The notes under the pieces: generated by a model
Database searches by the model: none
What the model was told of the DNA's origin: nothing
Seen by the model: only the letters and a program-made list of their open reading frames with translations
From: Flavobacterium sp. KMS
GTDB lineage: Bacteria; Bacteroidota; Bacteroidia; Flavobacteriales; Flavobacteriaceae
Direction of reading: 5' to 3'
Length of the DNA stretch: 64,000 nt
Assembly: GCF_000813005.1 (NCBI RefSeq)
Contig: NZ_JSYP01000002.1
Span: forward strand, 124,001-188,000
Program-made: the position numbers and the translations under genes
Part shown: in pieces, positions 9,311 to 17,639 of the stretch
Layout: every line of letters begins with the position of its first letter
How positions within the stretch are numbered: position 1 is the stretch's first letter

Positions 9311-10288
9311 TTATTTCAAATTATTCCAATACCAACTTACAGCTTCTTTCAAGCCTTCTTGCAATGAATATTCAGGATTATAATCCAGTAGTCTTTTCGC
9401 CTTTTCAATACTTGCCAAAGAATGCGGAATGTCCCCTGATCTATTAGGTCCATATGTTATTTCTACTGAAGCAATTTTAGGCTCATACTCAGACAAATAT
9501 TTTTTCAAATAGCCTACTAGGTCATTTAATGTATTTCTATCACCATATGCCGTATTATAAACTGTATTTATAGCCTCTGGATTCTTTGTTGCAATTGCCA
9601 AAGCATTCATCTGAATCACATTATCAATATAAGTAAAATCTCTTGAGAAATTTCCATCTCCGTTAATCAAAGGACTTTCTAAAGCCATTAATTGCATGAC
9701 AAATTTAGGAATCACAGCAGCATATGCTCCTTTCGGATCTTGCTTTCTCCCAAAAACATTAAAGTAACGCAATCCAATAGTTTCTAAGCCATACGTTCGA
9801 CTGAAAATTTCAGCATACAATTCATTTACATATTTTGTAATTGCATAAGGCGATAATGGTTTCCCTATAACATCTTCTACCTTTGGCAATCCTTCAGAAT
9901 CTCCATAAGTAGATGAACTTGCAGCATATACAAACCTTTTCACTTTAGCATCACGTGAAGCCACTAGCATATTTAAAAATCCAGAAACATTAACATCATT
10001 AGTTGTTATCGGATCATTTATCGACCTCGGAACTGAACCTAAAGCAGCTTCATGCAAAACATAGTCAACTCCTTGCACTGCTGCCAAACAATCAGCGATG
10101 TTACGAATATCTCCTTCTATCAATTTAAAATTAAGATTAGAAATAAAATCTTTTAAATTATGTCGATGTCCTGTCGAAAAATTATCTAAACAAACAACTC
10201 TATGTCCTTGCCCTAAAAAATACTCGCAAAGATTTGAACCAATAAACCCAGCTCCTCCTGTAATTAATATCGTGTTTTGTGATTCCAT
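9311..10288 (-). CDS. tviC: UDP-GlcNAc 4-epimerase (TviC/VipB/WbpP-like SDR)
   Basis: This 325-residue extended SDR epimerase probably interconverts UDP-GlcNAc and UDP-GalNAc or their uronates. It has the NAD motif GGAGFIGS at 11-18, a Ser-rich catalytic segment around 124-126 and the YxxxK pair Tyr148/Lys152. The sequence SRDFTYIDNVIQMN near the middle is typical of the TviC/WbpP group. With the TviB-like dehydrogenase downstream it forms the usual pair for a HexNAc uronate. It sits 26 bp after wzc. UDP-glucuronate 4-epimerase is a less likely alternative. Confidence 0.85.
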   Translation of the reverse strand: MESQNTILITGGAGFIGSNLCEYFLGQGHRVVCLDNFSTGHRHNLKDFISNLNFKLIEGDIRNIADCLAAVQGVDYVLHEAALGSVPRSINDPITTNDVNVSGFLNMLVASRDAKVKRFVYAASSSTYGDSEGLPKVEDVIGKPLSPYAITKYVNELYAEIFSRTYGLETIGLRYFNVFGRKQDPKGAYAAVIPKFVMQLMALESPLINGDGNFSRDFTYIDNVIQMNALAIATKNPEAINTVYNTAYGDRNTLNDLVGYLKKYLSEYEPKIASVEITYGPNRSGDIPHSLASIEKAKRLLDYNPEYSLQEGLKEAVSWYWNNLK

Positions 10289-10314
10289 AATTAATACTTT
10301 AAAGTTACTCGATA

Positions 10315-12750
10315 TTATTTTTTATTCAATTTATTGAAAATAGCTCGCAAAAAACTTGGCTTTTCAGACTCTTCATGATATCCGTTAGAATAATTACCAT
10401 ATCCATAAGTTGTTCCGTATTTGGCTTTATTCTCAAAACCATTCAAAACTATACTCGCATTTGTTAGCTCACCCCTTTTAACTCTGTTATTCAACAACGT
10501 AATCATATCCTTTTTGGTATAATTTTGCCTTACAATATATAAGGTTACATCACTATATTGTGCCAATTCCAAAGAATCGGAAACAAGACCAACTGGAGGT
10601 GTATCTAAGATTATATAATCATATTTTTTCTTCAACTCATCAATAAACTCTTTCATCGTTTCTCCCAAAATCAATTCTGAAGGATTTGGAGGAATTGGTC
10701 CTGAAAGGATAACATCTAAATATGGAATTTTAGTCGCATTCGTGATTTCAGCTAAGCTTTTTTTCTTAATCAAATAATTCACTACTCCAACTTCATTAGT
10801 CAAATTAAATTCTTCTGCCAATCTTGGCTTTCTTAAATCTAAACCAACAATAACTGTTCTTTTTTCGCTCAAGGCAAAAACTGTAGCAATATTAATAGAA
10901 CAAAATGTTTTTCCTTCACCACTTACTGATGAAGTGATCATTAATGTTTTTGCCCCATCAACTTGTTGTTTTTTATATAAAAATTGCAAGGAAGAACGTA
11001 TTGCTCTAAACGATTCCGATAATGCCGATTTAGGCCTGTCGAATACCGCTAAACTTGAAGATTCGCCACTTACACCGATTACTCCTATTAACGGAATCTG
11101 TGTTTGTTTACTAACATCTTCTATATTCTGGATTGAATTATTAATAAAGAAAAGTGCCAAAATCACTACTAGTGGAATTAACAACCCTAAGAATAATGCC
11201 AGAACATAATTAACAGATGTTTTAGGCCCTATCAATCCTCCTCCAACATCTTTGGCAGGATCTATAAAATGAATATCTGATAGATTAGCCGCTTTTACAA
11301 TATCCGCTTCGCTTCTTTTTTGAAGAAATGTGCTATAAATATTATCGCTTAAATCATACTTTCTTTTAATCTTCAACAACTCTTGCTGCTCTTCTGGTAA
11401 TTTTTTAATTGTACTTTCGGTCTGACCAATTTTACTATTTACCATTCCCAAATCATACTGTAATGAAGCTTTTGCTGAAGCAATATTTTCTAACAAAACA
11501 TTTTTAACAGCCATCATTTGATTGTCAAAATCTTTAAAAATCTTATCACTTTTTACTGCATAAGCCATTTCTGATCTTTGCGTAGAAAGCGAAATTAATT
11601 TAGAAACATTTACAACAATATTTGGATCTTCAATTCCTGCAACAGATGGCGCCGGCAATTTAGAATAATCAACACTATTTTTTAAATATGCTTTTAATGA
11701 ATTATAATAAGCTACTTTACGGGTAATTTCATCTCTTTCGATATCAAAATCCATAATTTTGTCCGAAAACTTAGCTCCTCCTTCTTCTATATTATAAACA
11801 TTTTTGCCCTTTCTAAATGACTTTAACTCATCCCCTGTTTCCTTTAACTGAGTTTCCATTGCCACAAGTGTACTGTCAATAAAACTAATCGTATTTGTAG
11901 CAAACTGATTCTTACTGTCAAGTTGGATTTTCATTAACATTTTTACGGTAGAATTTAAATACTCTACCATTCTTGCTTTATTAGTACCTTGCATTCCTAA
12001 AGTAAGTATAGAACCACCTCTTTCGTCTGATTGTACATTAACTCCTCTATATCTCGCTACAGTTCCATCAAAATCATTAAATCTTATAAAATATTCTTTC
12101 CCTTTATAAAAACCTGGGTTATCATTAATTTGCAATTTCCAATTCAAAAAAGGCAACGAGACTTGCTCACCAACTTTATACTTCTTTACAAATTCTCCAA
12201 TTTCTACTGCTGTATTACTACGTGAATTATTGGTGTAAGTAATTAATGAAACTGAATTACCCTCAAAAGGAATTCTGATTTCGTATTCATTGTCACTTAA
12301 AAACTTAACACTAATTAATGAACCAGCAAGTTGTCCTTTAGATTTATCGATAGCTATATAAAAAGGAACTGCTCCGTAAGCATCTACCAAATTATATTCT
12401 CCTTGTTCTAAATAGTCTATATAATATTGTAGTTTATCTACAACTAGCTCGTTATGGGATCTTGATTGCAACACTGTAGTTGTGCTACTCATTTGATCTG
12501 AAGTTCCTCCCCAATTAAAAACTAAACTTGTGTTTGAGGTAAAAAAAGGATTATTTTCTTCTTTTATGGAAATCAAAGTTTCCATTCCATAAATTTTTTC
12601 TTTACGAATATTTACTTGATAAGCAATTGCAAAAGCAATAATCAAACTCACTAAAAACCATTTCCAGTACCCTCCGATTTTTAATAAAAATCCTTTCAAA
12701 TCAAAACTTGATTGATTATCAAAAATCGAAAAATCTTTTATATCTAACAT
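10315..12750 (-). CDS. wzc: Polysaccharide co-polymerase/tyrosine autokinase (Wzc)
   Basis: This 811-residue inner membrane protein regulates capsule polymerisation and export by cycles of tyrosine autophosphorylation. The N-terminal Wzz-like part starts with a membrane segment at about 31-48. A long periplasmic coiled region with a GNVR-type segment follows, and the second membrane helix is at about 510-535. The cytoplasmic BY-kinase has Walker A SSVSGEGKT (near 605-612), Walker A' VIVGLDLRKPR and Walker B YIILDTPP (near 715). A tyrosine cluster, YGTTYGYGNYSNGY, lies near residue 785, as expected for autophosphorylation. It follows wza by 15 bp. A matching low-molecular-weight tyrosine phosphatase is not in the window. 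Confidence 0.95.
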   Translation of the reverse strand: MLDIKDFSIFDNQSSFDLKGFLLKIGGYWKWFLVSLIIAFAIAYQVNIRKEKIYGMETLISIKEENNPFFTSNTSLVFNWGGTSDQMSSTTTVLQSRSHNELVVDKLQYYIDYLEQGEYNLVDAYGAVPFYIAIDKSKGQLAGSLISVKFLSDNEYEIRIPFEGNSVSLITYTNNSRSNTAVEIGEFVKKYKVGEQVSLPFLNWKLQINDNPGFYKGKEYFIRFNDFDGTVARYRGVNVQSDERGGSILTLGMQGTNKARMVEYLNSTVKMLMKIQLDSKNQFATNTISFIDSTLVAMETQLKETGDELKSFRKGKNVYNIEEGGAKFSDKIMDFDIERDEITRKVAYYNSLKAYLKNSVDYSKLPAPSVAGIEDPNIVVNVSKLISLSTQRSEMAYAVKSDKIFKDFDNQMMAVKNVLLENIASAKASLQYDLGMVNSKIGQTESTIKKLPEEQQELLKIKRKYDLSDNIYSTFLQKRSEADIVKAANLSDIHFIDPAKDVGGGLIGPKTSVNYVLALFLGLLIPLVVILALFFINNSIQNIEDVSKQTQIPLIGVIGVSGESSSLAVFDRPKSALSESFRAIRSSLQFLYKKQQVDGAKTLMITSSVSGEGKTFCSINIATVFALSEKRTVIVGLDLRKPRLAEEFNLTNEVGVVNYLIKKKSLAEITNATKIPYLDVILSGPIPPNPSELILGETMKEFIDELKKKYDYIILDTPPVGLVSDSLELAQYSDVTLYIVRQNYTKKDMITLLNNRVKRGELTNASIVLNGFENKAKYGTTYGYGNYSNGYHEESEKPSFLRAIFNKLNKK

Positions 12751-12765
12751 TTTATTAGTAGGTTT

Positions 12766-13563
12766 TTAAAGTTTTAAAAGTAAAAATGTAGTTGTTGCCA
12801 AAGATATTATCGTAATTATTGTTCCTATAGACTCAATTCCTGTTTTACCTGTTCCCCAAGTTTTTTGTTTGAGTGGTTTTACATATATATAGTCATTTGG
12901 CTGTAAATAGTAGTAAGGAGATTTCATTACGTTAAGATCCGTAAGATCTATATCATGCATTTCTACTCCTGTAGGAGATTGACGAATAATGGTAACTGCT
13001 TTTCTATTTCCTGTAATTGTAATATCGCCAGAGTTAGCAATAGCTTCCATTACATTTACATGTTGCTGAAAAAGTGTTTTGGTACCTGGGGATCCCACTT
13101 CTCCATTTATTGTATATCTAAAACCAGCAAGTTTTACTGTAACAAAAATATTCGCTTCAGATTTAAAATGCTCGTCTAATAATTGCTTCTCGATTTTAAT
13201 ACGCACTTCTTCAAGTGTATATCCCATAACATTTATTTCTCCCAGAATTGGCATTCTGATATTTCCATGGTCATCTACCGTAAAACCATCAAAATACAGA
13301 CCTGCCTCTGAACGCACAGAAGTTTGTCCGCTTGCTTTTTCTGTAGTATTAAAAATTGCTACTAATTTAGGATCAATAGCTTTTATATCAATGCTTAAAA
13401 CATCATTTGTTTGTAACCGATATGGTTTTGATTCTACAGCGGCAATATTACTTTCTGTTCCAGTTGCTCCTTTATCTTGTAAATAAACTAAGTCATTTAA
13501 TGGTATGCAAGATGTAAAAAGTGCTCCAATAAGCAGCAACAGATAAAAAGAGTTTTTGTTCAT
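12766..13563 (-). CDS. wza: Outer membrane polysaccharide export lipoprotein (Wza-like)
   Basis: This 265-residue lipoprotein should form the outer membrane channel for the polymer. A signal peptide ends at a lipobox Cys (LFTSC, Cys19). A poly_export domain begins near YRLQTNDVLSIDIKAIDP and an SLBB domain covers about 150-220 (FRYTINGEVGSPGTKTLFQQ). A hydrophobic C-terminal helix is at about 243-265. It is the first gene of the polysaccharide cluster, with a -7 promoter element 17 bp upstream of its start codon, and it is followed closely by wzc. Confidence 0.92.
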   Translation of the reverse strand: MNKNSFYLLLLIGALFTSCIPLNDLVYLQDKGATGTESNIAAVESKPYRLQTNDVLSIDIKAIDPKLVAIFNTTEKASGQTSVRSEAGLYFDGFTVDDHGNIRMPILGEINVMGYTLEEVRIKIEKQLLDEHFKSEANIFVTVKLAGFRYTINGEVGSPGTKTLFQQHVNVMEAIANSGDITITGNRKAVTIIRQSPTGVEMHDIDLTDLNVMKSPYYYLQPNDYIYVKPLKQKTWGTGKTGIESIGTIITIISLATTTFLLLKL

Positions 13564-13580
13564 TTGTAGAATTTTAACAG

Positions 13581-13588
13581 CAAATATA
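13581..13588 (-). promoter_or_regulatory. Possible -7 element of the wza operon
   Basis: On the minus strand TATATTTG matches TAnnTTTG and ends 17 bp before the wza start codon, between recR and wza. I do not find a good TTG at the -33 position, so this is a partial match only. Confidence 0.4.
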
Positions 13589-13635
13589 GCTTTTCATTTA
13601 CTATTTAGAAAATATCGATTTTGATTAAAGAATCA

Positions 13636-14256
13636 TTAATGATTTTTGAAGGTTTTTTCGAACGGAACTCTTTGTAATATACTTCGTCCAAGGGTAACTT
13701 CGTCTGCATATTCTAGTTCATCTCCCACTGCAATTCCTCTTGCAATTGTAGAAATTATAATATCGACATCGGCAATTTGTTTGTAGATATAAAAATTGGT
13801 AGTATCTCCTTCCATAGTCGAGCTTAAAGCAAATATAATTTCGGCTACTCCGCCAAGTTTTACTTTTTCGACTAAACTCGTTATATTCAACTGACTTGGC
13901 CCAACTCCTTCTATAGGCGAAATTTTCCCTCCTAAAACATGATAAATCCCTTTATATTGTCCCGTATTTTCTATTGCCATTACATCGCGAATATCTTCGA
14001 CTATACAAATAGTTTGATGATTCCTGGATGTATTGGCACAAATTTCGCAAACTGCAACATCGGAAATATTATGACAGCTTTCGCAAAATTTAATATCGGC
14101 ACGCATTGTTGTAAGTGCTTCGGCCAAAAATCCGGTTTGCTCTTTGGGTTGTTTTAATAAATGTAAAACCAATCGCAAAGCCGTACGCTTACCAATACCT
14201 GGTAATTGCGACATTTCGTTGACTGCTTTTTCTATTAATTTTGAAGAAAATTCCAT
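13636..14256 (-). CDS. recR: Recombination protein RecR
   Basis: RecR works with RecO and RecF to load RecA at gaps during recombinational repair. The 206-residue protein is full length. It has an N-terminal helix-hairpin-helix ([13 protein letters not shown], about 18-30), a four-Cys zinc finger (Cys58, Cys61, Cys70, Cys73) and a Toprim domain starting at [10 protein letters not shown]. It lies upstream of the polysaccharide genes on the same strand but is separated from wza by 72 bp containing a -7 element. Confidence 0.96.
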   Translation of the reverse strand: MEFSSKLIEKAVNEMSQLPGIGKRTALRLVLHLLKQPKEQTGFLAEALTTMRADIKFCESCHNISDVAVCEICANTSRNHQTICIVEDIRDVMAIENTGQYKGIYHVLGGKISPIEGVGPSQLNITSLVEKVKLGGVAEIIFALSSTMEGDTTNFYIYKQIADVDIIISTIARGIAVGDELEYADEVTLGRSILQRVPFEKTFKNH

Positions 14257-14261
14257 GAGGG

Positions 14262-14269
14262 CAAAAATA
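14262..14269 (-). promoter_or_regulatory. Possible -7 element abutting recR start codon
   Basis: TATTTTTG on the minus strand matches TAnnTTTG and ends only 5 nt before the recR ATG, so transcription from it would give a leaderless or nearly leaderless mRNA. No TTG is present at the right spacing upstream. The small palindrome CGGGT-TT-ACCCG lies in the spacer at about 14280-14291. Confidence 0.35.
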
Positions 14270-14374
14270 GTAAATTTGCGGGTTTACCCGACTTGTGTTT
14301 ATAAAAATCAGAAGTTTTAAATGCTTTAAATATTCCTTTTTAAAACTAATCGTGACTATTGTTTATTTCGGGTC

Positions 14375-14458
14375 TAGCCCAGATAAAAGCGACATCCTTT
14401 TTCTGGCTTTTTCTGCCAGAAAAAGATATAGCGGATAGCTGGAAATAGCTCCTAAAAA
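14375..14458 (+). ncRNA. Structured intergenic element, copy A (Flavo-1-like RNA candidate)
   Basis: This intergenic element starts TAGCCCAGAT and ends AGCTCCTAAAAA. Its centre is an 11-bp stem, CTTTTTCTGGC / GCCAGAAAAAG, flanked by a bulged C and a short ATC/GAT extension. A second copy at 54025-54110 keeps the ends and the stem but changes the stem bases on both sides, which supports a folded RNA. The overall look recalls the Flavo-1 RNA class described in Flavobacteria, but I could not test that with a covariance model. It lies between recR and a CoA-binding protein gene, antisense to both. Confidence 0.55.
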
Positions 14459-14481
14459 CAATAATTTTTTATTTTATAGAA

Positions 14482-14847
14482 CTAATATTGATTTGTAGTA
14501 AGTAAAACCAATGTACATGCAACTTCGGCTTTGATATTATTAAGTTCTAACAATTGATATAATTCTGGATTTTCGGTTCCTGGATTAAAAATCACTCGTT
14601 TAGGCTTAGCTTCTACAATGTAATTGTAATAATCACGCTGGCGCGCAGGATTTAAATATAAAGTAATTGTATCTATATTTTTAAGCGGAATCGCTTTTGT
14701 ATAAATTTTCACTCCAGCAACTTCTCCAGTATTTTGACCTATAGCCAATACTGTGTGTCCTTTCTCTACTAATTTATTTATGGCTAAAAAAGCGTATCTA
14801 TCAGGTTTTGTAGTTGCTCCAAGCACTACTGTTTTTTTATTTTTCAT
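14482..14847 (-). CDS. CoA-binding domain protein
   Basis: This 121-residue protein consists of a single CoA_binding_2 Rossmann-like domain. It starts with KKTVVLGATTKPDRYAF and contains VLAIGQNTGEVAGVKIY and a conserved FNPGTENPEL segment near the C-terminus. Family members are related to the CoA-binding domain of succinyl-CoA synthetase; the physiological role is not established. It stands alone between recR and marC. A TACTTTTG -7-like element (14866-14873) lies 18 bp upstream of the start. Confidence 0.85.
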   Translation of the reverse strand: MKNKKTVVLGATTKPDRYAFLAINKLVEKGHTVLAIGQNTGEVAGVKIYTKAIPLKNIDTITLYLNPARQRDYYNYIVEAKPKRVIFNPGTENPELYQLLELNNIKAEVACTLVLLTTNQY

Positions 14848-15001
14848 TGTCTTTATTGTATTCTACAAAAGTAATCAAAAAGGTTAAGCTCTTGGATGAT
14901 TTAAAAAGTTTAGTTATTTTTCAATAAAAACAAGAATCTACTGATTAATCTATAATCATATCTTTTAAAAAGACTATTTTTACAATACTAAACAAGACTT
15001 T

Positions 15002-15631
15002 ATGGATCTATTTATTTACTTATTTGCCGCTCTTTTCTCGGTACTAAACCCAATTGGAACTGTTCCAATCTTTGTAGGATTAACACAACATGACTCCAAA
15101 AAAGAGCGTTCCAGAATTTCTTTATGGACTGCGATAAACGTTTTCCTAATTTTAATTGTTTCTTTTTTTGTAGGTCAATATATGCTAACATTCTTCGGAA
15201 TTAGCATTGATGCTCTTCGTATTGCCGGAGGAATTATAATTGTAAGTTCTGGTTTCTCACTACTTTCAGGTAAATTCAATAAGAAAAGAGGTATAAATAA
15301 AAAGATAGAAACAGATGCTCAACAAAGAAATGACATTGCTCTTACCCCATTAGCAATCCCAATGCTTGCGGGCCCTGGCTCAATTTCTTTATTAATTGCT
15401 TTTTATCAGGAACATCATCAAACGATGGAAATTATAATAGGATCACTCGCAATCTTAGCTATTGCTATTGTAATTTTTATTATTCTTAGAAGCGCACATT
15501 ACCTGGCTAAAATTCTTGGAGCTTCTGGGATTGTTGCTATTTCTAGAATTGTTGGTTTTATTGTAATTGCTATCGGAATACAATATATAGTAAGTGCTAT
15601 TATCAATATAATAAAAGGAAATTTGATGTAA
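15002..15631 (+). CDS. MarC family integral membrane protein
   Basis: This 209-residue protein has about six hydrophobic helices and the family's typical sequences: FAALFSVLNPIGTVPIF near the N-terminus and TPLAIPMLAGPGSISLL in the middle. MarC proteins are inner membrane proteins of uncertain function; an earlier link to multiple antibiotic resistance has not been supported. It is on the plus strand, convergent with the citrulline hydrolase gene, and a bidirectional terminator separates the two. Confidence 0.92.
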   Translation: MDLFIYLFAALFSVLNPIGTVPIFVGLTQHDSKKERSRISLWTAINVFLILIVSFFVGQYMLTFFGISIDALRIAGGIIIVSSGFSLLSGKFNKKRGINKKIETDAQQRNDIALTPLAIPMLAGPGSISLLIAFYQEHHQTMEIIIGSLAILAIAIVIFIILRSAHYLAKILGASGIVAISRIVGFIVIAIGIQYIVSAIINIIKGNLM

Positions 15632-15653
15632 AATTAAATTGCTTAAAAATAAG

Positions 15654-15684
15654 AAAGGGGATAAATACTGAATTTATCCCCTTT
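15654..15684. terminator. Bidirectional terminator between marC and ctlX
   Basis: A 13-bp perfect stem (AAAGGGGATAAAT / ATTTATCCCCTTT) with a 5-nt loop lies between two convergent genes, with a T-run on the plus side and A-rich sequence on the other. It can serve both marC and ctlX. Confidence 0.85.
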
Positions 15685-15705
15685 TTTGTATAATCATATT
15701 TTAGC

Positions 15706-16641
15706 TTATGCTCTTGGCAAAAACACTTCTGCCATCATACATCTTGCACTTCCTCCACCACAAGCTTCGATAGTATCTAAACTTGAGCTTAAAATTTCTG
15801 CATGATTTTCTAGTTGCGAAATTTGTTTTGGCGTTAAGCTTTGATGCGCTGAAGCACTCATTACAATATATTTCTTATCATTTGCTCCACGAACTTCAAG
15901 CATATTTCCTGCGAAATTATTCACTTGAGCTTCTGTAATTAAGATAACTTCTTTTTTATCGGCTTTTAGATTTTCAAGAACCATTTTTCGTTCTTTTTTA
16001 TCATCGATACAATCAGCACAGATCACTGCAAATGTTTCTCCTAAGCACATCATAACATTGGTATGATAAATTAGCTTTCGTTCTCCATTAACAGTTTGAA
16101 ATGCTTCAAAAATTACTGGTGCACAATCGAAATCTTCGCAGAATTCTATAAACAGTTCTTCATCTGCTCTTGGTGACAAGGCGCAATATGCTTTTCCATT
16201 TGCTCTATCTAAAAGTAAACTTCCTGTTCCTTCTAGGAAGAAACCATCTTCTTCTGCCGATGTATAATCAACTATATTATTTATTTCGAATCCTTTTTCT
16301 TCTAGAGTATCTAAGATATCTTCACGACGTTCCTGACGACGATTCTCTGCAAACATAGGATACAATGCTACATCTCCATTTTCATGAAAAGAAACCCAGT
16401 TGTTTGGGAATATACTATCTGGCGTATCTGGATTTAGAGTATCTTCTACAACGGTTACATCTACTCCAACTGCTCTTAACTTCTCAACAAAAGCATCAAA
16501 CTCTTGTTGCGCTTTGGCATTTACTGTAGCTGGCAAAAGTCCGTCTAACACTTTTTGATAATAATTATTTACTGCCGTTTGTTCATTCATACGGAATGCC
16601 ACTGGGCGAATCATTACTATTGCGTTTGTAGTTTGTTTCAT
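15706..16641 (-). CDS. ctlX: Citrulline utilization hydrolase CtlX-like
   Basis: This 311-residue guanidino-group-modifying enzyme resembles CtlX, the citrulline ureidase known from Francisella that splits citrulline into ornithine, ammonia and CO2. Visible motifs are FPNNWVSFHE, FFLEGTGSLLLDR, a catalytic His segment IYHTNVMM and the catalytic Cys301 in GGGSARCMM near the C-terminus. It starts 15 bp downstream of a dimethylarginine hydrolase/arginine deiminase-like gene. Together they could convert arginine to citrulline and then to ornithine. The family is sure; substrate specificity is by homology. Confidence 0.85.
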   Translation of the reverse strand: MKQTTNAIVMIRPVAFRMNEQTAVNNYYQKVLDGLLPATVNAKAQQEFDAFVEKLRAVGVDVTVVEDTLNPDTPDSIFPNNWVSFHENGDVALYPMFAENRRQERREDILDTLEEKGFEINNIVDYTSAEEDGFFLEGTGSLLLDRANGKAYCALSPRADEELFIEFCEDFDCAPVIFEAFQTVNGERKLIYHTNVMMCLGETFAVICADCIDDKKERKMVLENLKADKKEVILITEAQVNNFAGNMLEVRGANDKKYIVMSASAHQSLTPKQISQLENHAEILSSSLDTIEACGGGSARCMMAEVFLPRA

Positions 16642-16656
16642 TTTTTTGATATTAAA

Positions 16657-17571
16657 TTAATCTCGAATTAAAGGCAATGTCGAACATCTCAATAACCCTT
16701 CTTGTTTGGCTATTTCGGCATATGGAATTTCTTCTACAACAAACCCATTACTTCTTAACCAATTATTTAATCTAGTAAAGTTCTTCTCTGACACAACAAC
16801 ATTTGTATCTATCGAAAAAACATTCGAGTTCATATAATACATTTCTTCTCTCTCGATATGAAATAAGTTTTCTTTCCCGAAAAGATTCACTAAATATCTA
16901 TAATCTGCCTCTTCACGAAATCCTCTTCTATAAATAATCCCTTTATCTTTCCCTACTGGTTGAAAACAGCAATCTAGGTGCAAAGCATTATCACGCGCTT
17001 CGATTTTAGATTTAACCAAATCAAACTCTTTAACTATTTTATTAGGAAACAAATTTCTGATAAACTCAACTCCTTGCATATTTGTTCTTGCAGTAATATA
17101 ATCTTTATAGTCACTTCCTTTATAAGTCCCTATAAATATATGATTATTCCAGAGCATAACATCTCCCCCTTCTATATGCACTTCTTCTGGCGGGCGAACT
17201 ACTTTATTAGGATCCATCTGATCTATTACATACTGAATCGCATCTAACTCACGTTCTCTATCAGGTAAAATATTCGATTTTACAAAAATATCATCTATTA
17301 CGAAACCAATATCTCTAGTAAAAATCTGGTTGTAATTTTCAATCATTTCTGGACGAAAAACTGTCACATTGTATTTTTGAAGTACTGCATTAAAAGCATC
17401 CATTTCGGCAACCATATCAGACTCTACTGGATATGTTCCTGCCTTAATATGCTCCAATGATTTCGGGTCATACGCTTCCTCAATAGTTGGCGTAGGTCCG
17501 TTATGAACTGCAGATCCCAAAACTACTGCCCATAATCTTGATGTTTCGTTCTTTACATTTAATTGTAACAT
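16657..17571 (-). CDS. Arginine deiminase/dimethylarginine dimethylaminohydrolase family protein
   Basis: This 304-residue enzyme is a pentein-fold member of the amidinotransferase/deiminase superfamily. The substrate-binding and catalytic segments visible are FTRDIGFV, HIEGGDVMLW, the His region LHLDCCFQPVG and the nucleophile Cys296 in LLRCSTLPLIRD near the C-terminus. It lacks the length of classical ArcA arginine deiminases (about 400 residues). It is directly upstream of ctlX and probably in one operon with it. Acting on arginine to give citrulline is inferred from that pairing. A -7-like TATCTTTG (17592-17599) lies 20 bp before its start. Confidence 0.82.
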   Translation of the reverse strand: MLQLNVKNETSRLWAVVLGSAVHNGPTPTIEEAYDPKSLEHIKAGTYPVESDMVAEMDAFNAVLQKYNVTVFRPEMIENYNQIFTRDIGFVIDDIFVKSNILPDRERELDAIQYVIDQMDPNKVVRPPEEVHIEGGDVMLWNNHIFIGTYKGSDYKDYITARTNMQGVEFIRNLFPNKIVKEFDLVKSKIEARDNALHLDCCFQPVGKDKGIIYRRGFREEADYRYLVNLFGKENLFHIEREEMYYMNSNVFSIDTNVVVSEKNFTRLNNWLRSNGFVVEEIPYAEIAKQEGLLRCSTLPLIRD

Positions 17572-17596
17572 ATTCTATTATTTGATTTCGACAAAG

Positions 17597-17629
17597 ATAA
17601 AAAAAAGCTTCACAGTTAAGTGAAGCTTT
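17597..17629 (-). terminator. Intrinsic terminator after gltA
   Basis: A 10-bp stem, AAAGCTTCAC / GTGAAGCTTT, lies just past the gltA stop codon and is followed on the minus strand by a run of T (the A-run at 17599-17606 on the plus strand). Confidence 0.85.
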
Positions 17630-17639
17630 AAATTGAATT

